A DNA stretch of 35,216 nt from Chloroflexota bacterium (GTDB lineage: Bacteria; Chloroflexota; Dehalococcoidia; Tepidiformales; Tepidiformaceae): contig JAPPBY010000008.1 of the NCBI GenBank assembly GCA_026702615.1, positions 1-35,216 on the forward strand, in the 5' to 3' direction. Every line of letters begins with the position of its first letter. Positions within the stretch are counted from its first letter, which is position 1. Positions 23,951-30,742 of the stretch are shown here, piece after piece. The notes below the pieces were generated by a model. The model saw only the letters and a program-made list of their open reading frames with translations. It made no database searches and was not told where the DNA came from. A program made the translations under genes and the position numbers.

Positions 23951-25114
23951 CTACGAAAGGGGGCAGGCGCCGCATCCGCCCCGGGAGCAGTGCCGGGCGT
24001 GGAGCTGGAGAGCGCCCTGAAGGGCGGCGGCGCGGGCCAGGGGAGCGCTCTCGGCGGCGGAGAGCCAGCCGGCGAGGGAGCGGAGCTGGCCGTAGGGCGC
24101 GGGGGCGGGAAGGGCGCGAAAGCGATCGAGGGCGGCGCCCTCGGGCCAGAGGCGCGCGCCGAGGGCGGCGGGGAGGACGGCGTTCACGGCAAGCTCGAGG
24201 GCGGCGCCGGCTCCGATGCCGGGGGCGCGCAGGGCGCGGGGGACGGAGGCCGGCTCGGCGAGGGTTTCGGGCCACTCCGGGCGGGGGCCGGGCCAGAGGC
24301 GGGCGGCGAGAGCGGCGAAGGCGGTGAGGCGGCGCTCGGGGGCGGCGGCGGGGCGGCCGCCGTGGCGGACGAGGGGGAGAGCGGAGGCTGCGTTGAGCAA
24401 GGCAGCGGCGAACGCTTCCGCGCGCTCCTCACTGCCGCCCGCGGGGGCGGTTTCGAGGAGGGCGGGGAGGGGAAGGCGGCGAGCGACCTCGGCGAAGGAC
24501 TCGCGGTTGCGGCGTCCGGCGAGGGTCTCGAGGGCGAGGGCGTAGAGGACGGGGCCGGGGCCACGGGCAGCGGACCAGTTGGCGGCGCGGGAGGTCTTCG
24601 CGCGGAGGCGCTCGAGGCCGAGGCGTTCGAGGGCGGGGACGGGGGAGGAGCGGGTGGCGGTGGCGGCGCAGGGTGGGGAGAAGCCCGGCAGGGGCGGGGT
24701 GGAAGGGGCGGGAGCGACGGCGAGGGGGATGGCGCGGCCACTTGCATGGGGCGTGACGAGGGAGGCGCCATCGTTCTCTTCGACGACGTGGAGGACGACG
24801 CGGGCGTAGGCCGGGTCGTCATGGTGGCCGTGGGCATGCCAGCCGCTCGCGCGCAGGTGGAGCTCGACATCGCCGCAAAGCTCGGCGCCGTCGAGCTCGA
24901 TGACGGCGTCGCGGGCGTCGGGGCCGTAACCGGGAGCGGGAACGCCGGGGAAACGGATGCGGAGGCGGCGCCCGTCCTCGACGCGCGAGGGGGCGCCCAG
25001 GCCGGCGAACCAGCGTTCGGCGAGGGCGGCCTCGCCACGGGCGGGGGCATAAACCGCGGGCTCCTCGGCGAGGGCGCGCCAGGGGGCGGAGCGAGCGGGG
25101 GCGAGCACGCTCAC
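23951..25114 (-). CDS. DUF2851 family protein
   Basis: A 387-residue protein of the uncharacterised DUF2851 family, recognised by RWFAGLGAPSRVEDGRRLRIRFPG near the N-terminus, DGAELCGDVELHLRASGWHAHGHHDDPAYARVVLHVVEEND, and the C-terminal HARHCSRGGCGACPLS with three cysteines. The region around VELHLRASGWHAHGHHDDP has a nuclease-like look (acidic and histidine residues on adjacent strands), but that is my inference and no activity is known. The middle is extremely Ala/Pro/Arg-rich. The GTG at 25114 overlaps the stop of the HTH regulator gene (GTGA, 25111-25114), so the two are coexpressed. Confidence 0.75.
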   Translation of the reverse strand: MSVLAPARSAPWRALAEEPAVYAPARGEAALAERWFAGLGAPSRVEDGRRLRIRFPGVPAPGYGPDARDAVIELDGAELCGDVELHLRASGWHAHGHHDDPAYARVVLHVVEENDGASLVTPHASGRAIPLAVAPAPSTPPLPGFSPPCAATATRSSPVPALERLGLERLRAKTSRAANWSAARGPGPVLYALALETLAGRRNRESFAEVARRLPLPALLETAPAGGSEERAEAFAAALLNAASALPLVRHGGRPAAAPERRLTAFAALAARLWPGPRPEWPETLAEPASVPRALRAPGIGAGAALELAVNAVLPAALGARLWPEGAALDRFRALPAPAPYGQLRSLAGWLSAAESAPLARAAALQGALQLHARHCSRGGCGACPLS

Positions 25115-25347
25115 GGGCCTCCCTCCTCCTCCGGCTCGGGAGCGGGCGGGGAGGCGTCGTAGGGGACCATCTCCTCTTCGAGCATCCGCAACACCGTGAG
25201 ACTCGCGCCCCTCGGCGCGTAGCGGCCCGTCTCCCACTCGCTCACGGTCTGCTGGCGAACGCCAAGGCGGCGGGCGAAGGCGGCCTGGCTCAGGCCTGAA
25301 CGTTCCCGCAGGTTTCTGACCCAGCCCTCAGGAGTTGTCTCCGGCAT
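25111..25347 (-). CDS. Small XRE-family helix-turn-helix regulator
   Basis: A 78-residue protein made of one HTH: WVRNLRERSGLSQAAFARRLGVRQQTVSEWETGRYAPRGASLTVLRML, with a Pro/Glu-rich tail. The recognition helix is around RQQTVSEWETG. Directly upstream is a perfect 18-base palindrome that overlaps the predicted -10 element, so autorepression is likely. It shares a 4-base overlap with the DUF2851 gene downstream and may have that gene as its main target. It could be the antitoxin-like member of a pair, but DUF2851 is much larger than usual toxins. Confidence 0.85.
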   Translation of the reverse strand: MPETTPEGWVRNLRERSGLSQAAFARRLGVRQQTVSEWETGRYAPRGASLTVLRMLEEEMVPYDASPPAPEPEEEGGP

Positions 25348-25354
25348 CTGGCTC

Positions 25355-25360
25355 AGCCTA
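25355..25360 (-). promoter_or_regulatory. Candidate leaderless -10 element for the HTH-DUF2851 pair
   Basis: TAGGCT on the minus strand ends 7 bases before the ATG at 25347; the spacer GAGCCAG is not a ribosome-binding site. It overlaps the right half of the adjacent palindrome. Confidence 0.4.
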
Positions 25361-25375
25361 CACGTTACCGTGTAG
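25358..25375. promoter_or_regulatory. Operator-like palindrome upstream of the HTH gene
   Basis: CTACACG-TTAC-CGTGTAG is a perfect 7-bp inverted repeat with a 4-base spacer, 11 bases upstream of the HTH start codon and overlapping its candidate -10 hexamer. Size, symmetry and position fit a dimeric XRE repressor site. A hairpin terminator for murT is unlikely because the murT stop lies on the other side (25390) and no T-tract follows. Confidence 0.65.
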
Positions 25376-25389
25376 ATTCGGGGAGGGAG

Positions 25390-26793
25390 CTACGACGTCG
25401 CGGAGGGGATACGGGTCCCGGAGGACTCAGAAAACGCGGCAAGGCGGGCGAGCTCGGCGCGCAGGTCGAGGAGGGCAGTGTAGGTGAGCAGCACGGTGAC
25501 GGGGCGATCAGCGGGGTTCGTGGCGAGCGCTTCGAGGAAAGCCGCGGGGGAGCGGCTGGTCGCGGCGGGCTCGGGCCAGCCCGCGTAGCGCAGGCGCAGG
25601 GCGGCATCCTCGGCGCGGATGCCGCCCGCCCAGCAGCGCTCGACGCGCCCCGCGAGCCGCTCGAAGTCGACGTCCCAGATCCAGCTCACGTCGCGGCCGT
25701 CGGCGAAGCGGTCGTTGAGGACGAAGGCGACCTCGGCGGGGCCGGGCTCGTCCTCGACCAGGCGCAGGGCCTCGCTCGCGCCGGCGGGGTTCTTGCAGAG
25801 CAGAAGGCGCAGGCGGCAATCGCCGAGGGCGACGAGCTCACCGCGCCCGAAGGCCGGACGAGCAGCGACGAGGCCGGCGCGGATGTCGTCGGGGTGCAGA
25901 TCGAGGGCGCGGGCGAGCGCGATCGCGGCGACCGCATTGCCGCCGTTGTAGAGGCCGCCGAGGGGGAGGTCGACATCGCCGAGGCCGGGGAGGGTGAGGC
26001 GGAGGCCGTCGGGGCCGGACTCGATGGCGGTAGCGCTGGTGTCGGGCTCGGGGACGGCGCGTTCGCAGCCGGCGCAGCTCCAGCGGCCGAGGTGGGCGGC
26101 GTAGCGAGACTCGTAGTGGTAGACGCCCCCGCAGGAGCGGCACCAGCGGGCGTCGGCGGGACCGGGGGAGGAGGCGCCCGCGCGGGCGCCAGCGAGCGAG
26201 TACCAGTGGACGGGTCCGGCCCAGTCGAGGGCGAGCTCGGCGACGGAGGGGTCGTCGGCGTTGAGGACGAGCGTCGTCGCCGGCGGCAGGAGGGCGAGGG
26301 CTTCGCGCCAGCGGGCGGCGACGCCGTCGACCTCGCCGTAACGGTCGAGCTGGTCGCGGAAGAGGTTCGTGAAGGCGACGGCGCGGGGCTGGAGGGCGCG
26401 GGCGGCGGCGGGAAGCGTCGCTTCGTCCGTCTCCATGAGGGCGAGGGCGCGCGGATCTCGGGGACGGGCGCGCCAGTCGACGGCGGCGGCGAGGGCGGAG
26501 GCGATGCCGCGCGTAAGGTTCGACCCTTCGCGGTTGTGGACGGCGGGGTGACCCGAAGCCGCGAGCATGCCGGCGAGGAGGCGGGCGGTGGTGGTCTTGC
26601 CGTTCGTGCCGGTGATGAGGACGGCGCCGCCCTCGAGCGAGCGGCCGAGGGTGGAGACGAAGGCGGGATCGAGGCGTTCGGCGACGAGGCCGGGAAGGGC
26701 AGTCGCGCCGCCCCGCCGGAGCCCGGAGCTGAGCGCAGCGGCGGCCTTCGCAGCCCAGAGGGCGAGCAGGAGGCGGGGGCCGGGTGCCGTCAT
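25390..26793 (-). CDS. murT: Lipid II isoglutaminyl synthase (glutamine-hydrolysing) subunit MurT
   Basis: A 467-residue Mur-ligase-family protein. The ATP loop is TGTNGKTTT (61-69), followed by FTNLFRDQLDRYGE and LNADDPS. A zinc ribbon CRSC...CAGC (Cys218, Cys221, Cys240, Cys243) and the C-terminal DUF1727 segment with RDVSWIWDVDFE are specific to MurT and separate it from MurE/MurC. MurT with the glutaminase GatD amidates D-Glu of lipid II to D-isoglutamine. No gatD is adjacent or elsewhere in the window. I start at ATG 26793; a GTG two codons earlier is possible. The gap before it holds a TACCAT hexamer. Confidence 0.9.
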   Translation of the reverse strand: MTAPGPRLLLALWAAKAAAALSSGLRRGGATALPGLVAERLDPAFVSTLGRSLEGGAVLITGTNGKTTTARLLAGMLAASGHPAVHNREGSNLTRGIASALAAAVDWRARPRDPRALALMETDEATLPAAARALQPRAVAFTNLFRDQLDRYGEVDGVAARWREALALLPPATTLVLNADDPSVAELALDWAGPVHWYSLAGARAGASSPGPADARWCRSCGGVYHYESRYAAHLGRWSCAGCERAVPEPDTSATAIESGPDGLRLTLPGLGDVDLPLGGLYNGGNAVAAIALARALDLHPDDIRAGLVAARPAFGRGELVALGDCRLRLLLCKNPAGASEALRLVEDEPGPAEVAFVLNDRFADGRDVSWIWDVDFERLAGRVERCWAGGIRAEDAALRLRYAGWPEPAATSRSPAAFLEALATNPADRPVTVLLTYTALLDLRAELARLAAFSESSGTRIPSATS

Positions 26794-26859
26794 GACCACG
26801 TCCCTGGTCCGCGGAGGCGGGCGGCCATGGTACGGGTCGGCGAGGGCGGCCGGGGAGGG

Positions 26860-27123
26860 CTAGGTGCCCGTGGCGCTCACGAAGGGGAGCGGCTGGGCGG
26901 GCACGAGTCCCGCGAGCACGCGTTCGATCGCCATCGTATGGCTACAGATCGACCACTCGGCGAAGAAACCGCAGGTGCAGGTCCATACCTCGTCGGCGAA
27001 CTCGACTCGGTGGTCGGTGTTGTCGCCCCGGACGGTCACGGCAAAGCCTTCGATGCAGAACCGCTCGGGTTCTGCGGCGTAGCGCCTGGCCTTCTCGATC
27101 TTGCCGATGATGCTCGACTGCAT
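26860..27123 (-). CDS. Small SWIM zinc-finger protein
   Basis: An 87-residue protein whose second half carries CTCGFFAEWSICSH, a CxCx8CxH pattern (Cys49, Cys51, Cys60, His62) of the SWIM zinc finger, preceded by the usual beta hairpin FAVTVRGDNTDHRVEFADEVWTCTC. SWIM domains bind DNA or proteins and occur in SWI2/SNF2 enzymes, transposases and recombination factors. Here the domain stands almost alone, with a short helical N-terminus (KIEKARRYAAEPERF). The ATG at 27123 has AGGAGGG about 11 bases upstream. It follows the tungstate-transport operon terminator and precedes murT; neither neighbour explains it. Confidence 0.8.
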   Translation of the reverse strand: MQSSIIGKIEKARRYAAEPERFCIEGFAVTVRGDNTDHRVEFADEVWTCTCGFFAEWSICSHTMAIERVLAGLVPAQPLPFVSATGT

Positions 27124-27165
27124 ATTCGCTGAAACCCTCCTGGCACGGGCGGCTCCAGACACAGA

Positions 27166-27188
27166 AACGGCGCCCTACAGGCGCCGTT
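27166..27188 (-). terminator. Intrinsic terminator of the ABC transporter operon
   Basis: AACGGCGCC, loop of 5, GGCGCCGTT: a perfect 9-bp stem 37 bases after the ATPase stop. On the minus strand it runs straight into TTTCTGTGT, the best T-rich tail of any hairpin in the window. Confidence 0.8.
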
Positions 27189-27224
27189 GGGAGGTGCGTG
27201 CCGCTCGCGCATCCATCGCGCCAT

Positions 27225-28211
27225 TCACGCTACGGGCGCGCGGGAGGGCCTGTCAACAGTTTCGGGAGCGGGTTCCGTGAAGGACACGACCATCTCCACC
27301 GGTGCGCTTACCGTAACCTGCTCGCCGGGGCCGGGAAGGGGCAGGGCAGGGGGGAAGGCGACCGCGATGCGCTCGCCGTTGCCACGCCCGACCACCTCGA
27401 CGCTGGTGACGAGATCGACGATCTCTTCGACATGCAGGGTGAGCATGAAATCTCCCGGCCCGGGACGGAGACCGCCGGGCGCAACACCGGCGAGACCGGC
27501 GTCGGTGGGGATGAGGGTGTAGCCGAGGAACGCGGCGGTCTCGGGGTCGGGCGGGGAGGCGAAGACATCGCGCCGGGGGCCGGCGGCGCGCACGCGCCCC
27601 TCGCGCAGAAGCACGAGATCCTCGGCGAGGCGCAGGGCCTCGTCGCGGTCGTGGGTGACCAGCACGGTGGTCCCGGCAAAGCGGCGCAGGAGGGCGGGGA
27701 GCTCCTCGAGCATCTGGCCGCGTCCACGCTCGTCGAAGCCCGCGAGGGGCTCGTCGAGAAGCGTCAGGGGCGCGCGCAGGGAGAGGGCGCGGGCGAGGTT
27801 GGCGCGCTGCGCCTCGCCTCCCGAGAGGCGGTTGGCGGGACGGTCGAGGAGGTGGGCCACGCCGCAGGCGGTCGCGGCCTCGTCAAGGCGGTCGCGGCGC
27901 TCCCGCGGAGGAAGACCGCGGAGGCGCAGGGCGAGGTCGAGGTTGGCGCGCAGGGTGCCGCTGAGAAAGACCGCTTCCTGGAAGGCGTAGGCGACGGAGG
28001 CGCGGGCGGTGGTGGCGGGTTCTTCCCCGAGCAAGACGCGCCCGAAGAGGGGCCGTTCGAGGCCGGCGAGCAGGCGCAGGAGGGTGGACTTCCCGGAGCC
28101 GTTGGGGCCGAGAAGGGCGGTCACCCGGCCCGCGGAGAAGCGCAGCTCGGGCACGTCGACAACGGGCTGGTCGCCGTAGGCGAACTGCACACGGTCGAAA
28201 CGCGCTTCCAT
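27225..28211 (-). CDS. tupC: ABC transporter ATP-binding protein, tungstate/molybdate type
   Basis: A 328-residue ATPase: Walker A GPNGSGKST (35-43), Q-loop YAFQEAVFLSGTL, signature LSGGEAQRANLARAL (129-143), Walker B LTLLDEPLAGFD and the H-loop VTHDRDEA. A C-terminal domain from about residue 240 (DFMLTLHVEEIVDLVTSVEVVGRGNGERIAVAF) resembles the TOBE/regulatory tail of ModC-like ATPases and may sense the oxyanion. The ATG at 28211 overlaps the permease stop by one base. With the permease and the TTTST-type binding protein it forms a complete importer; tungstate is the most likely substrate. Confidence 0.88.
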   Translation of the reverse strand: MEARFDRVQFAYGDQPVVDVPELRFSAGRVTALLGPNGSGKSTLLRLLAGLERPLFGRVLLGEEPATTARASVAYAFQEAVFLSGTLRANLDLALRLRGLPPRERRDRLDEAATACGVAHLLDRPANRLSGGEAQRANLARALSLRAPLTLLDEPLAGFDERGRGQMLEELPALLRRFAGTTVLVTHDRDEALRLAEDLVLLREGRVRAAGPRRDVFASPPDPETAAFLGYTLIPTDAGLAGVAPGGLRPGPGDFMLTLHVEEIVDLVTSVEVVGRGNGERIAVAFPPALPLPGPGEQVTVSAPVEMVVSFTEPAPETVDRPSRAPVA

Positions 28212-28906
28212 CAGCGAGGGCTCCGCTGCTGGACCACCGTGAGGACGGCGACGATGGCGAAGGCCATGGCGAGCAGCACGAGGCCGTAGGCGATGGCGCG
28301 TTCAGTGTCGGCGCGGCTGGTCTCGGTGACGATGGCGGTGGTGAGGACGCGCGTATCGCCAACGAGGTTGCCGCCGACGGCCATGGAAGCCCCCACCTCG
28401 GAGACGACAGCGCCAAAGCCGGCCATGACGGCGGCGAGGAGGCCGAGGCGGGCTTCGCGGGCGAGCAGCCAGAGGGTTCGCAGCCTGCCGGCGCCCAGCA
28501 CGGCGAGGAGGTCGGGCAGGCGGGTGGGGAGGGCCTGGATGGAGGCGGCGGTGAAGGCGATGACGAGCGGGGTCGCGATGAGGAACTGGGCGATGATCAT
28601 GGCCTGCTTGGTGTAGATGAGCTCGAAGCCGCCGAAGGGGCCGCTTCGCACGAGCAGGAGCCAGATGACGAGGCCGGCGACGACGGGGGGCATGCCCATG
28701 CCCGTGCCAACGGCCGCAAGGATGAGGGTGCGGGCAGGGAAGCGGGCGCGGCCAAGGAGGTAGCCGAGGGGCACGCCCACGAGCATGGCGAGGGCGGTGG
28801 CCGAACCGGAGACCAGCAGGGAGCGGCCGGCGATGGAGAAGAGCTCACCGTCGCCCGTGCCGATGAGGCGAAACGCCTCGACCAGGCCGTCCCAGATGGC
28901 TTCCAT
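28211..28906 (-). CDS. tupB: ABC transporter permease, tungstate type
   Basis: A 231-residue integral membrane protein with about five to six hydrophobic segments and the BPD_transp_1 fold. The EAA-like cytoplasmic loop is around LLAVLGAGRLRTLWLLAREARLGLLAAVMAGFGAVVSEVGASMAVGGNL, and the GAVVSEVGASMAVGGN ending is typical of TupB-like permeases. The ATG at 28906 overlaps the stop of the binding-protein gene (TAATG) and its stop overlaps the ATPase start (TGATG), so the three genes form one tightly coupled operon. Confidence 0.9.
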   Translation of the reverse strand: MEAIWDGLVEAFRLIGTGDGELFSIAGRSLLVSGSATALAMLVGVPLGYLLGRARFPARTLILAAVGTGMGMPPVVAGLVIWLLLVRSGPFGGFELIYTKQAMIIAQFLIATPLVIAFTAASIQALPTRLPDLLAVLGAGRLRTLWLLAREARLGLLAAVMAGFGAVVSEVGASMAVGGNLVGDTRVLTTAIVTETSRADTERAIAYGLVLLAMAFAIVAVLTVVQQRSPR

Positions 28907-29748
28907 TAGCCGCCTCCAACCGGGGCCTGGGCGGCGGGGGTGAAGAGCGAGCGGCCAAATTCCTCGGCGCGGAAGCGCCCGATAAGCGCCTGGGTCTCCG
29001 GTTCGAGGAGGAAGGCGGCGAAGGCCTCGGCCTGCTCCCCGGCGACGCCCTGGTGCTTGTCCGGGTTGACGACGTGGATGTGATAGACGTTGAGGAGCGT
29101 GGCGTCCCCCTCGACGAGGACGGCGAGGTCGAGGACATCACGCAGGGCGAGGTAGGTGGCGCGGTCGGTGAGGGTGTAGGCCCCGCGCTCGGAGGCGATG
29201 GTGAGGGTGGCGCCCATGCCCTGGCCGGTCTCCTCGCGCGTGAGGCGGGCGGGGTCGAGGCCGGCGGCAACCCAGAGGGCGAGCTCCTTCTTGTGCGTGC
29301 CGGAGTCGTCACCCCGGGAGACGAAGCGGCCACCGGAGGCGATGGCGGCGAGGGCGGCGGGGAGGTCGGGGGCGGCGGCGGCGGCAGCGGGGTCGTCGGG
29401 GGGACCGACGATGACGAAGTCGTTGGTCATGACGAGGCGGCCGGAAACGAGATCGCCGCTGGCGATGTAAGGGGCTTCGGCTTCGGGGGCGTGGACGAGG
29501 ACGGCGTCCGCGTTGCCCTCCCCTGCCATGCGCAGGGCCGCGCCCGTGCCGACGGCGATCACCTTGACGGCGATGCCGGTGCGCTCTTCGAAGCGGGGGA
29601 CGAGCTCGTCGAGGAGGCCGCTGTCGTAGGTGGAGGTGGTGGTGGCGAGGATGATCGTGCCGGGATCATCGTCGGAACCGCCGCAGGCGGCGGCGGAGAG
29701 GAGGGCGCCGACGAGAGCCAGCGCGAGCAGCGGTCGGGCGAGGGGCAC
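28906..29748 (-). CDS. tupA: Tungstate ABC transporter substrate-binding lipoprotein
   Basis: A 280-residue extracytoplasmic binding protein. The N-terminus is a short signal peptide (LLALALVGALLSAAACGG) with a lipobox-like cysteine at residue 22. The anion-binding TTTSTYDSGLLDELVP motif near residue 36 is the hallmark of TupA-type proteins, with VIAVGTGAALRMAGEGNADAVLVHAP and FVSRGDDSGTHKKELALW following, as in WtpA/TupA relatives. Specificity for tungstate over molybdate is the family default and is not proved here. Tungsten enzymes such as aldehyde oxidoreductases or formate dehydrogenases would be the users; none lies in this window. The GTG start at 29748 has GGGAGAG upstream, and a palindrome lies 20-37 bases before it. 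Confidence 0.92.
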   Translation of the reverse strand: MPLARPLLALALVGALLSAAACGGSDDDPGTIILATTTSTYDSGLLDELVPRFEERTGIAVKVIAVGTGAALRMAGEGNADAVLVHAPEAEAPYIASGDLVSGRLVMTNDFVIVGPPDDPAAAAAAPDLPAALAAIASGGRFVSRGDDSGTHKKELALWVAAGLDPARLTREETGQGMGATLTIASERGAYTLTDRATYLALRDVLDLAVLVEGDATLLNVYHIHVVNPDKHQGVAGEQAEAFAAFLLEPETQALIGRFRAEEFGRSLFTPAAQAPVGGG

Positions 29749-29767
29749 GGGGCTCTCCCGGCGCGGT

Positions 29768-29785
29768 TATGCTGGCCGCAGCATA
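29768..29785. promoter_or_regulatory. Palindrome upstream of tupA, ModE-box-like
   Basis: TATGCTG-GCCG-CAGCATA is a perfect 7-bp inverted repeat with 4-base spacer, embedded in GTTATGCTG...CAGCATAGC. It lies between the LLM gene stop (29806) and the tupA GTG (29748) and contains TATGCT, a possible -10. The half-sites resemble the GTTATATTG...CATAAC layout of ModE operators, so it may control tungstate uptake; as a hairpin it might instead end the LLM transcript. Confidence 0.45.
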
Positions 29786-29805
29786 GCGATGTGGGATGGG
29801 AGGGG

Positions 29806-30699
29806 CTAGCGGGGCGGGCCGCGGAGGATGCGGCGGCGGAGAGGCTCGGGGTCGTCGGGGGCGCCGTACATCTCCCACCAGGCGTCGTCGAGCCACCAGG
29901 TGGCCCCGGCCTCCTCCCAGCGGGCGACTTCATCGGCATCGACATCGGGGAGGCTGCGTTCGATGACGATGTCGTACGAATCCGTGCCTTCACGTTCGCG
30001 TGCGACCCAGTCGCTCATGGCGCGGAGGTCTTCGATCGCCTCATCGGGCGAGGCATCGAACACCATCTCGCCATCCGCGCCGAAGACATTGGGGAGGAGG
30101 CCGTTGTAGCGAGTGGCGCGGCGCATCGACTTGCGGCGGGGCCACATGGTGGGGTCGCGGGGCCAGGCGCCGACGACCCAGATTGGGATGCGCGGTTGCT
30201 GGACGGGGGGCGGCAGAAAGGTGACCTCGCGCGTGCTGAAGTGCTCACCCTCGAAGGAGAAGGGCTCGCCGCTCCAGAGGCCTTCGAGGACGGCAAGGGC
30301 CTCATCGAGCATGGCGGCGCGGGTGCGGCGGTCGAACTCGTCGCCGCCGAACCAGGGACCCTGCTCGTCGGGGGCGCCGAGACCGACGGAGAGGGTGAGA
30401 CGGCCGCCCGAAAGCCGATCGACGGTGGCGGCCTGGCGGGCGATCAGCCAGGGACGGTGCCAGGCAAGAGGCGTGAGCATGGTGCCAAGCCGCACGCGCT
30501 CGGTGCGCAGGGCCACACCGGAGAGGAGCACCCAGGCGTCGGCGAACGCCATGACGGGTTCGTCGGAGGCAGCGGCGTAGGGAGTGTCCCAGAAGAAGAC
30601 GCCGTCCCAGCCAGCCTCCTCGGCGTCGACCGCAAGCTGGATGAGGGTGGCGGGGTCGCCGCCATAACCCGTGTTGGGGAGGGTCACACCGAAGCGCAT
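29806..30699 (-). CDS. LLM-class (luciferase-like) F420- or flavin-dependent oxidoreductase
   Basis: A 297-residue TIM-barrel flavin/deazaflavin oxidoreductase. Typical motifs are MRFGVTLPNTGYGGDPATLIQLAVDAEEAGWDGVFFWD at the start, VRLGTMLTPLAWHRPWLIARQAATVDRLSGGRLTLSVGLG, and PRIPIWVVGAWPR. The family uses F420 in Actinobacteria and Chloroflexota and FMN elsewhere; the substrate cannot be told. The ATG at 30699 has no ribosome-binding site but a TAAACT hexamer 8 bases upstream. The C-terminus contains an unusual Trp-rich stretch (ATWWLDDAWWEMYG). Confidence 0.9.
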   Translation of the reverse strand: MRFGVTLPNTGYGGDPATLIQLAVDAEEAGWDGVFFWDTPYAAASDEPVMAFADAWVLLSGVALRTERVRLGTMLTPLAWHRPWLIARQAATVDRLSGGRLTLSVGLGAPDEQGPWFGGDEFDRRTRAAMLDEALAVLEGLWSGEPFSFEGEHFSTREVTFLPPPVQQPRIPIWVVGAWPRDPTMWPRRKSMRRATRYNGLLPNVFGADGEMVFDASPDEAIEDLRAMSDWVAREREGTDSYDIVIERSLPDVDADEVARWEEAGATWWLDDAWWEMYGAPDDPEPLRRRILRGPPR

Positions 30700-30707
30700 G
30701 GGGGCTG

Positions 30708-30713
30708 AGTTTA
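30708..30713 (-). promoter_or_regulatory. Candidate leaderless -10 element for the LLM gene
   Basis: TAAACT on the minus strand ends 8 bases before the ATG at 30699, in the 43-base gap after the cysM-like gene. The spacer is CAGCCCCC, with no ribosome-binding site. Confidence 0.45.
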
Positions 30714-30742
30714 GGGGAAGGCGGCCTACGCAGGCGCGGGCG

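Noticed and set aside
22272-25162. Two very long plus-strand frames opposite leuC/leuD and the DUF2851 gene
   Set aside because: Glycine-rich translations typical of antisense frames in GC-rich coding DNA; leuC, leuD and the DUF2851 gene fully account for the region.
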